Under the pieces are notes generated by a model that saw nothing but the letters and a program-made list of their open reading frames with translations, was not told where the DNA came from and did no database searches. The position numbers and the translations under genes are program-made. From 73-13 sp035556395 (lineage in GTDB: Bacteria; Actinomycetota; Actinomycetes; Actinomycetales; Microbacteriaceae), in NCBI GenBank assembly GCA_035556395.1, contig DATMFB010000258.1:1-12220 (forward strand): 12,220 nucleotides of DNA, given 5' to 3'. This document shows positions 6,473 to 12,220 of this stretch, piece by piece (the first letter of the stretch is position 1; the number at the start of each line of letters is the position of its first letter).

Positions 6473-8012
6473 CGACCCCGACGTCGTCATCGTCGGGGCG
6501 GGACCGGTCGGTCTCGTCACGGCGCTGCTGCTCGCTCGGCGCGGATGGACCTCGCACATCGTCGAGCGGCACGCCGCGCCCTACGGCCGACCCCGTGCGG
6601 TCTCGATGGACCCCGAGACCTCGCGGACGATGCAGCACCTCGGTCTCGTCGACGAGGTGCACGCCGGGGCGACGTTCACGACGTTCTACGACTGGCTCGG
6701 CGTCGACGGCGGGCTGCTGCTGCGCTTCGATCGCTCCAAGGAGGCGCCGGCCGGCTGGCATCCGATGATCTTCAACCAGCCCGACTTCGAGGACATCGTG
6801 GAACGCCATGCCACGGCCGATCCGCGGATCTCGATCACGCGCGGCGTGGACGCGGTCGACATCGTCGAGACGGACGAGCGGGTCACCGTGCGGCTCGGCG
6901 ACCCGCGGTCCGGCGAGGACCGAGGCTCGGTCACCGGCCGATTCCTCGTCGGCGCCGACGGCGCGAGTAGTTTCACCCGGAAGTGGATGCGGACCGAGCT
7001 CACGGATCTCGGCTATTTCTACGATTGGCTCATCGTGGACGTCATACCGCACGACTCGGACCGCGACTGGGGGGACTCGAGCATCCAGCTCTGCGCTCCC
7101 GCGCGCCCGACGACCGTCGTGCCCGGAGGCAATGGGCGTCGCCGTTGGGAGTTCATGGTGATGCCGGAGGACGACCCCGTGACGATCGCCGACCCCGAGA
7201 GCGTCTGGCGGCTGCTCGAGCCCTGGGACCTCGGACCGGAGAACGCCGTGCTCGAGCGCAGCGCCGTCTACACCTTCCAAGCGCGCTGGGCGAAGGACTG
7301 GGTGCGCGGGCGCGTCGCGATCGCGGGCGACGCCGCCCACCAGATGCCGCCCTTCGCGGGCCAGGGATTCAACTCGGGCGTCCGCGATGCCGCGAACCTC
7401 GTCTGGAAGCTCGACGCCGTGCTCGACGACCGTGCACCGCTCGGGATCCTCGACAGCTACTCCACCGAACGCTCGGAGCACATCCAGCACGCCATCCAGT
7501 TCTCGATCGAGCTCGGCCGCGTCGTGTGCGTGCTCGACGAGGACGAGGCGAGGGCCCGCGACGAGCGCATGCTCGCCCACGCGGGCGATCCGGCGCGCGC
7601 GCTCCCGCGGCTCCCCGCCGCCGCATTCACGCATGGCATCCTCGACGGCGCTCCGGGCGGGACGCTCGTCCCGCAGTACCGCGTCACGGCGCCCGGCTTC
7701 CCCACGCCGACCAGATTCGACGATGTCATGAGCCACGCGAGCGACGACGTCCTGCTCGTCACGCGGGAGCCGATCCCGCTGGATGGCACGACGCTCGAAC
7801 GGCTCGCCGCCGTCGGGGGGCGCGTCGTGCAGTTCGGCGCGCATGTCTTCGACGTCGACGGCGCCTATGCCGCCGAGTTCGACCGGATCGGCGCGGTCGC
7901 CTATCTCGCCAGGCCGGACGGCTACTACTACGGCGCCGCCGCGACCCCGCAGGACGTGGCCGGCCTCGTCACGTCGTTCTCGGACGCCGTCACGCTCGGG
8001 ATCGTGCGATGA
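6465..8012 (+). CDS. FAD-dependent aromatic hydroxylase, MhpA-like (group A flavin monooxygenase)
   Basis: This 515-residue protein starts at GTG 6465, inside the end of the FAH-family gene (8-base overlap), with only a weak GGATCGG ahead, so translation is probably coupled. The three group A fingerprints are present: GAGPVG (11-16, FAD ADP-binding) with Glu34 for the ribose, the DG motif FLVGADG (160-166), and the GD motif IAGDAAHQMPPFAGQG (277-301 region, FAD ribityl). From about residue 395 the tail resembles the thioredoxin-like C-terminal domain of phenol and 3-(3-hydroxyphenyl)propionate hydroxylases, including the RPDGYYYG segment (483-490). It should use NAD(P)H and O2 to hydroxylate a phenolic ring ortho to the existing hydroxyl, producing the catechol for the extradiol dioxygenase. 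Related enzymes also inactivate antibiotics (rifampicin monooxygenase, TetX), so a detoxifying role cannot be excluded. Confidence 0.9.
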   Translation: MADDPDVVIVGAGPVGLVTALLLARRGWTSHIVERHAAPYGRPRAVSMDPETSRTMQHLGLVDEVHAGATFTTFYDWLGVDGGLLLRFDRSKEAPAGWHPMIFNQPDFEDIVERHATADPRISITRGVDAVDIVETDERVTVRLGDPRSGEDRGSVTGRFLVGADGASSFTRKWMRTELTDLGYFYDWLIVDVIPHDSDRDWGDSSIQLCAPARPTTVVPGGNGRRRWEFMVMPEDDPVTIADPESVWRLLEPWDLGPENAVLERSAVYTFQARWAKDWVRGRVAIAGDAAHQMPPFAGQGFNSGVRDAANLVWKLDAVLDDRAPLGILDSYSTERSEHIQHAIQFSIELGRVVCVLDEDEARARDERMLAHAGDPARALPRLPAAAFTHGILDGAPGGTLVPQYRVTAPGFPTPTRFDDVMSHASDDVLLVTREPIPLDGTTLERLAAVGGRVVQFGAHVFDVDGAYAAEFDRIGAVAYLARPDGYYYGAAATPQDVAGLVTSFSDAVTLGIVR

Positions 8013-9463
8013 CCCGGCGCGCGCTCAAGGTCGCGATCATCGGCTCCGGCTTCGGCGGCATCGCCGCGGCGGTCAAGCTGACGAAGCGCACCCGCGCCGA
8101 GGTCACGATCTTCGAGCAGGAGTCGCAGCTCGGCGGCACCTGGCGCGACAATCACTATCCCGGCGCCGAGGTCGACATCGCCTCGCACATCTATTCCTTC
8201 TCGTTCATCAAATACGACTGGACGAGGACGCACGCGCGCCGCGAGGAGCTCTGGGCGTACACGAACCACGTCGTCGACCGTTTCGGGCTGCGCGACCGGA
8301 TCCGGCTCTCGACGAAGGTCGTCGGCGCGCGCTGGATCGAGGCGGACGGGCAGTACGAGGTCGAGCTCGAGGGCGGTGCGACCGAGCGCTTCGACGCCGT
8401 CATCTCGGCGATCGGGCTGCTCAACGTCCCCCGCTATCCCGATTGGCCCGGCCTCGAGACCTTCGAGGGCGTGCGCTTCCACACCTCCCGCTGGGAGCAC
8501 GAGCACGACCTCTCCGGCAAGACCGTCGCCGTCGTCGGCACCGGCTCGACCGCCATCCAGGTCGCGCCGGGCATCGCCGACCGGGTCGGCAAGCTCTACG
8601 TCTTCCAGCGCGAGCCGGGCTGGATCGAGCCGAAGTCCGAGCGCGCCTTCACGCCCTTCGAGCGCTGGGTCTACAAGTACGTCCCGTTCGCGCAGCGCAT
8701 CCACCGCTACCTGCTCTGGTCGAAGGCGAACCGGCGATTCACCGCGTACGACGCCGGCTCGCCCATGCAGGAGCAGATGCGCGAGCTGTGCACGGCGTTC
8801 ATCAACGACACCGTCAAGGACCCTGCGACCCGCGCCGCGCTCACGCCGGACTACGCCTGGGGCTGCAAGCGGCCGATCGTCGCGACGACCTACTACGACG
8901 CGTTCAACCTGCCGCAGGTCGAGCTCGTCCCCCAGGCCGTCGTCTCGGCGACGAAGGACGGGCTCGTCGATGCGACGGGCACCGAGCGCAAGATCGACAT
9001 CCTCGTCATGTCGACTGGCTTCCAGGCGCAGCGCATCCTCGCGCCGCTGGAGATCGTCGGCCGCGGCGGGGTGCGACTGCACGACGCGTGGTCCGAGCGG
9101 GCGACCGCGTTCCTCGGCACGACCGTCCCCGGCTTCCCGAACTTCTTCATCCTCTACGGGCCGAACACGAACGGCGGGACGTCGATCATCGCGCAGCTCG
9201 AGCGCGAGGCGGAGGTCGCGGTCGCGGCCATCCGCCGCCTCGAGCGTGGCGCGCGGACCGTCGACACGACGCCCGAGGCGACCCGCGAGTACGTCGAGTG
9301 GATCGACGCCGAGCTCGCGGGCGCGACCTCGGCGAAGAACTCCGGGTGCCACAACTACTTCACCGACGAGCGCGGGCACATCGTCACGGAGTGGCCGCGC
9401 GAGCACATCGTCTTCTGGTGGATCACGCGGGCCTGGCGCAAACGGGGGCTGCGCTTCTCCTGA
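8009..9463 (+). CDS. Baeyer-Villiger-type flavin monooxygenase (class B)
   Basis: ATG 8009 overlaps the hydroxylase stop codon as ATGA, so the 484-residue protein is translationally coupled to it. The open frame extends further upstream, but only antiparallel or out of frame with the hydroxylase. It has two Rossmann sites, GSGFGG (12-17, FAD) and GTGSTA (177-182, NADPH). The family segment GGTWRDNHYPGAEVD (42-56) is present, as is the fingerprint FEGVRFHTSRWE (152-163). In the latter Glu replaces the usual final Pro/Asp of FxGxxxHxxxW(P/D). Arg288 in GCKRP corresponds to the arginine that stabilises the peroxyflavin in known Baeyer-Villiger enzymes. The length is typical of compact members (about 480-540). 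It should insert oxygen next to a ketone, giving an ester or lactone; N- or S-oxygenation is a common alternative in this class. No esterase or lactonase follows, so the next step is not encoded here. Confidence 0.88.
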   Translation: MTRRALKVAIIGSGFGGIAAAVKLTKRTRAEVTIFEQESQLGGTWRDNHYPGAEVDIASHIYSFSFIKYDWTRTHARREELWAYTNHVVDRFGLRDRIRLSTKVVGARWIEADGQYEVELEGGATERFDAVISAIGLLNVPRYPDWPGLETFEGVRFHTSRWEHEHDLSGKTVAVVGTGSTAIQVAPGIADRVGKLYVFQREPGWIEPKSERAFTPFERWVYKYVPFAQRIHRYLLWSKANRRFTAYDAGSPMQEQMRELCTAFINDTVKDPATRAALTPDYAWGCKRPIVATTYYDAFNLPQVELVPQAVVSATKDGLVDATGTERKIDILVMSTGFQAQRILAPLEIVGRGGVRLHDAWSERATAFLGTTVPGFPNFFILYGPNTNGGTSIIAQLEREAEVAVAAIRRLERGARTVDTTPEATREYVEWIDAELAGATSAKNSGCHNYFTDERGHIVTEWPREHIVFWWITRAWRKRGLRFS

Positions 9464-9497
9464 CGGTGTACCACCAGTGCCGGTGGGTGGTGCATTG
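9464..9497 (+). terminator. Hairpin directly after the Baeyer-Villiger gene, possible U-less terminator
   Basis: Bases 9464-9475 pair with 9486-9497, giving a 12-pair stem in RNA (three G-U pairs) with a 10-base loop (9476-9485). The core is ACCACC/GGTGGT. It begins with the first base after the TGA stop at 9461-9463. No T-run follows, so it would be a stem-only terminator or a 3'-end stabiliser. The reductase 126 bases downstream may thus be a separate unit. Confidence 0.4.
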
Positions 9498-9623
9498 AGA
9501 CGGCGAACACGACTACCCGCCGAACTAACTGGCCGACCTGCGCGCCGAGGACCACGAGTGATCGGGATCGGGACGCAGGACTGACCCTGGCGTGTCCGCA
9601 CTCGCAGTACGAGCATTGATGAG
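9498..9623 (+). other. Spacer ahead of the reductase; possible degenerate coding remnant
   Basis: No complete gene fits between the hairpin and the reductase start. In one frame (9499-9561) the sequence reads DGEHDYPPN, stop, LADLRAEDHE, stop. This has protein-like composition and could be the broken end of a lost gene, but it is too short to assign and may be chance. It contains no cysteine cluster, so it is not a ferredoxin remnant. A promoter for the reductase may lie in 9562-9620: CTGACC at 9581-9586 could be a weak -35 box, with no convincing -10. Confidence 0.25.
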
Positions 9624-10877
9624 GTGAGCGACAACGAATCGATCGTCATCATCGGCGGCGGCCTCGCGGGCGCGAAGGCCGCGGAGGGTGCTCGGGAGGC
9701 CGGCTGGACGGGCACGATCCGGCTGATCGGCGCCGAGCCGTACCTGCCCTACGAGCGCCCACCGCTGACCAAGGGCCTGCTGCAGGGCGCCGACGGCCCG
9801 CAGGCCGCGATCGTCGCGAAGGACGGCTGGGCGACGACGCACGGGGTCGAGCTGCTGCTCGGCGCGCCGGCGGAGTCGATCGATCGCGAGGCGCGCACGG
9901 TGCGGGTGGCCGGTGCGGACGTCCCCTACACGAAGCTGGTGCTCGCGATGGGGTCGATCGCGCCTCGGCCCGACCTGCCCGGTGCGCACCTCGACGGCGT
10001 CTTCGTCGTGCGGACCCTCGACGACGCGCTCGCGCTGCGCGACCGGCTGCTGCCCGGCAACCGCGTCGCCGTCATCGGCGCGGGCTGGATCGGCACCGAG
10101 GTCGCCGCGAGCGCACGGATCCGGGGCGCAGAGGTCACGCTGCTCGGCCGCGGCTCGGTCCCGCTCGAGCGCGTGCTCGGCCGGGAGATCGGCGCGTTCT
10201 ACGCGTCGGTCCACCAGTCGCACGGAGTCGTGCTGCGGCTCGGCCCCGACGTCACGGCGATCGAGGGCGACGAGCACGCGACGGAGGTCCGCTTGGCGGA
10301 CGGCGCGCGGATCGAGGCGGAGGTCGTCGTGCTCGGCACCGGGGTCCGACCGGAGCTCGGGCTCGCCGAGGCCGCCGGGCTCGAGATCGGCGGCAAGGGG
10401 TCCGAGCGCGGCGTGCTCGCGGACGAGACGCTCGCGACGAGCGACCCGGACGTCTACGTCGCAGGCGACATCGCGAACGCCATGCACCCGCTCCTCGGCG
10501 ACCGCGTGCGCGTCGAGCACTGGGGCAACGCGCTGCACCAGGGGCTCGCCGCCGGCGCGAACGCGGCCGGGGCCGGGAAGCCCTACGACCTCCTCCCCTA
10601 CTTCTTCTCCGACCAGTACGACATCGGCATGGAGTACTCGGGCTGGCCTGTCGAGTTCGACGAGGTCGTCGTCCGCGGGTCGGTCGACGACGGCGAGTTC
10701 ATCGCGTTCCAGCTTCGCGACGGGATCGTCGTCGGCGGGGCGAACATCAACGTCTGGGACGTCAACGAGCACGTCCAGGACCTGGTGCGGGCGGCGGCAC
10801 CCGTTCGCCGCGAGGTGCTCGCCGATCCCGACGTGGACCCGGCCGACTGGGTCAAGCGCGCGACGCTCGCCGATTGA
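9624..10877 (+). CDS. NAD(P)H ferredoxin/rubredoxin reductase-type FAD oxidoreductase
   Basis: This 417-residue flavoprotein matches the putidaredoxin/rhodocoxin reductase family in length and motif order. It has the FAD site GGGLAG (11-16), PYERPPLTK (42-50), the NAD(P)H site GAGWIG (152-157), the FAD ribityl segment VYVAGDIAN (277-285), RVEHWGNALHQG (296-307) and the C-terminal PYFFSDQYDIGMEYSGW (325-341). It should pass electrons from NAD(P)H to a small iron-sulfur protein serving a cytochrome P450 or Rieske oxygenase. None of these partners is in the window, and the other two oxygenases here are self-sufficient flavoproteins. The GTG at 9624 is the only usual start after an in-frame TGA at 9582. 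No good ribosome site precedes it (only GATGAG directly adjacent), so the transcript may be short-leadered. It ends 2 bases from the convergent mfd stop. Confidence 0.9.
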   Translation: MSDNESIVIIGGGLAGAKAAEGAREAGWTGTIRLIGAEPYLPYERPPLTKGLLQGADGPQAAIVAKDGWATTHGVELLLGAPAESIDREARTVRVAGADVPYTKLVLAMGSIAPRPDLPGAHLDGVFVVRTLDDALALRDRLLPGNRVAVIGAGWIGTEVAASARIRGAEVTLLGRGSVPLERVLGREIGAFYASVHQSHGVVLRLGPDVTAIEGDEHATEVRLADGARIEAEVVVLGTGVRPELGLAEAAGLEIGGKGSERGVLADETLATSDPDVYVAGDIANAMHPLLGDRVRVEHWGNALHQGLAAGANAAGAGKPYDLLPYFFSDQYDIGMEYSGWPVEFDEVVVRGSVDDGEFIAFQLRDGIVVGGANINVWDVNEHVQDLVRAAAPVRREVLADPDVDPADWVKRATLAD

Positions 10878-10889
10878 CCTCAGTCGGCG
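10868..10889. terminator. 22-base near-perfect palindrome over the two convergent stop codons
   Basis: CGCCGATTGA (10868-10877) is followed by CC and then TCAGTCGGCG (10880-10889). Nine of ten arm positions are complementary and the tenth is a G-T pair. Each arm ends with the TGA stop of one gene, the reductase (plus) and mfd (minus). Either transcript could fold into a hairpin here, giving a compact bidirectional terminator without a U-tract. Both proteins end in Ala-Asp, which accounts for the symmetry; it may be selected or accidental. Confidence 0.45.
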
Positions 10890-12220
10890 GATGGCGAGGG
10901 CGGCAGCACGTCGTCGAAGAGCTTCCCGACCCACTCGATGAGATCCGCGTCCGAGGGGCGCGACGCGGAGCCGAGCGGGCCGTCGGCGAGCGGCAGCGGG
11001 ACGAGCACGACGCGCTGGGCCGCGATGTAGCGCGAGCCGCGATGGATGCGCTGCAGCCGCACCTGCTTCGAGTCGGGCAGCTCGAGCGGGGCGATCCGCA
11101 GCCGATCGGCCGCGACGACGACCTCGGAGAGGCCGGCGAGCTGCGCGCGGCGCCGCAGCCGTGAGACGGCGACGAGCCGTTGCACCGGCTCCGGCAGGTC
11201 GCCGTACCGGTCGACGAGCTCCTCGATGACGCGGTCGATCGCGTCAGGGTCGCCGTCGGTGACCACCGGGGCGGAGACCGCGGCGGCGAGCTTCTGGTAG
11301 GCCTCGAGGCGGAGCCGCTCCGACGCGATGTAGTCCTCGGGGATCCGCGCGTCGACCGGGAGCTCGAGCCGCAGCTCGGTCTGCTCCGGGGTCGCATCGC
11401 CACGGAAGTCCGCGACGGCCTCCCCGATCATCCGCAGGTAGAGGTCGAAGCCGACCCCCGCGATGTGACCGGACTGCTCGGCTCCGAGGATGTTCCCGGC
11501 GCCGCGCAGCTCGAGGTCCTTCATCGCGATCTGCATGCCGGAGCCGAGCTCGTTCGCCGTCGCGATCGTGCGCAGCCGCTCCTCCGCGAGCTCGGTGAGC
11601 GGCTTCGTCTCGTCATAGAGGAAGTACGCGTACGCGCGCTCCCGCGCGCGCCCGACTCGCCCGCGCAGCTGGTGCAGCTGGGCGAGGCCGTACTTGTCCG
11701 CGCGGTCGATGATGAGCGTGTTCGCGTTCGGGATGTCCAGGCCCGTCTCGATGATCGTCGTCGACACGAGCACGTCGGCGCGGCGCTCCCAGAAGTCGAG
11801 CATGACCCGCTCGAGCGCCTCCTCGCTCAGCTGGCCGTGCGCGACGGCGACGCGCGCCTCGGGGATGAGCTCGGCGAGCCGACTGGCGACGGCCTGGATG
11901 TCGGCGACGCGATTGTGGACGTAGTAGACCTGGCCCTCGCGCAGCAGCTCCCGGTGGATCGCCGCGGCGACCTGCTTGTCGGAGTACGGGCCGACGAACG
12001 TCAGGATCGGATGCCGGTCCTCCGGCGGCGTCGCGAGCGTCGACATCTCACGGATGCCCGTCACCGCGAGCTCGAGCGTCCGCGGGATCGGGGTCGCCGT
12101 CATGGCGGGCACGTCGACGTTCGTCTTGAGCTTCTTGAGCGAGTCCTTGTGCTCGACGCCGAAGCGCTGCTCCTCGTCGATGATGACGAGGCCGAGATCC
12201 TTGAACGCGATGCTCTTACC
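10880..12220 (-). CDS. mfd: Transcription-repair coupling factor Mfd, C-terminal part (5' end beyond window)
   Basis: The frame runs from the right edge to the TGA at 10880, 446 codons, with no start of its own; internal GTG/ATG codons near 12112 and 12103 are not the real start. Motifs of the RecG-like translocase module are clear. These are IIDEEQRFGVEHK (motif II, fragment residues 13-25), TATPIPRT (motif III, 41-48), ETGLDIPNANT (motif V, from about 158) and QLRGRVGR (motif VI, about 184-191). Next come the Mfd hallmark RGAGNILGAEQSGHIAGVGFDLY (split over about 239-260) and the C-terminal regulatory domain (about 300-446). The protein binds RNA polymerase stalled at DNA damage, pushes it off and recruits UvrA for nucleotide excision repair. 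The missing N-terminal two thirds should hold the UvrB-like and polymerase-binding domains. It is a core chromosomal gene and shows no functional link to its neighbours. Confidence 0.96.
   Translation of the reverse strand, partial: GKSIAFKDLGLVIIDEEQRFGVEHKDSLKKLKTNVDVPAMTATPIPRTLELAVTGIREMSTLATPPEDRHPILTFVGPYSDKQVAAAIHRELLREGQVYYVHNRVADIQAVASRLAELIPEARVAVAHGQLSEEALERVMLDFWERRADVLVSTTIIETGLDIPNANTLIIDRADKYGLAQLHQLRGRVGRARERAYAYFLYDETKPLTELAEERLRTIATANELGSGMQIAMKDLELRGAGNILGAEQSGHIAGVGFDLYLRMIGEAVADFRGDATPEQTELRLELPVDARIPEDYIASERLRLEAYQKLAAAVSAPVVTDGDPDAIDRVIEELVDRYGDLPEPVQRLVAVSRLRRRAQLAGLSEVVVAADRLRIAPLELPDSKQVRLQRIHRGSRYIAAQRVVLVPLPLADGPLGSASRPSDADLIEWVGKLFDDVLPPSPSAD

Noticed and set aside
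6983..8008. Upstream extension of the Baeyer-Villiger gene giving an 826-residue product
   Set aside because: The extension is an Arg-rich frame inside the hydroxylase gene. The FAD-binding fold begins at ATG 8009, which forms an ATGA overlap.
1..12220. CRISPR arrays, tRNA or rRNA genes, insertion sequences, attachment sites
   Set aside because: I saw no regularly spaced repeats, cloverleaf-like sequence, transposase or integrase coding, or long terminal inverted repeats on either strand.
1..12220. Frequent GCGATCGC-like palindromes
   Set aside because: They fall inside coding sequence and follow from Ala/Ile/Asp/Arg codon use at high G+C; no spacing pattern was evident.

Overview
This is a high-GC chromosomal window (roughly 70% G+C by eye) with tight gene packing, GTG/TTG starts and long open frames on the antisense strand of most genes. 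The codon style and protein families suggest an actinobacterium, possibly of the Thermoleophilia/Solirubrobacterales type. That placement is inferred from general appearance only.

Layout. Two divergent transcription units flank a short AT-rich control region (5537-5635). Leftward, in transcription order: a GntR/FCD regulator (5536-4847), a two-domain type I extradiol dioxygenase of the VOC superfamily (4828-3953), a cysteine-free carboxymuconolactone-decarboxylase-family protein (3922-3344), a one-polypeptide ABC exporter (3339-1492) and a DHA2-type MFS transporter (1449 to beyond the left edge). Gaps are 18, 30, 4 and 42 bases, so this looks like one operon. Rightward: a fumarylacetoacetate-hydrolase-family enzyme (5636-6472, TTG start), an MhpA-like FAD aromatic hydroxylase (6465-8012) and a Baeyer-Villiger-type flavin monooxygenase (8009-9463). 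The last three overlap by 8 and 4 bases. After a 160-base spacer with a hairpin comes a ferredoxin-reductase-type flavoprotein (9624-10877). It meets the convergent 3' end of mfd, a core DNA-repair gene that runs off the right edge, with only 2 bases between the stop codons.

How the genes may work together. The simplest reading is a GntR-controlled aromatic or cyclic-ketone catabolic cluster. The Baeyer-Villiger enzyme would turn a ketone into an ester or lactone, the MhpA-like hydroxylase would make a catechol, the extradiol dioxygenase would open the ring, and the FAH-family enzyme would cleave the resulting keto acid. No alpha/beta meta-cleavage hydrolase, esterase, hydratase, aldolase, ferredoxin or terminal oxygenase is present, so the pathway is incomplete here and its substrate unknown. 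Both transporters belong to families that usually export. A protective or detoxifying cluster (modify and expel a toxic aromatic), or part of a natural-product cluster, is therefore a real alternative. Every gene belongs to a known family. What is unusual is the combination, the control region and a few sequence details listed under findings.
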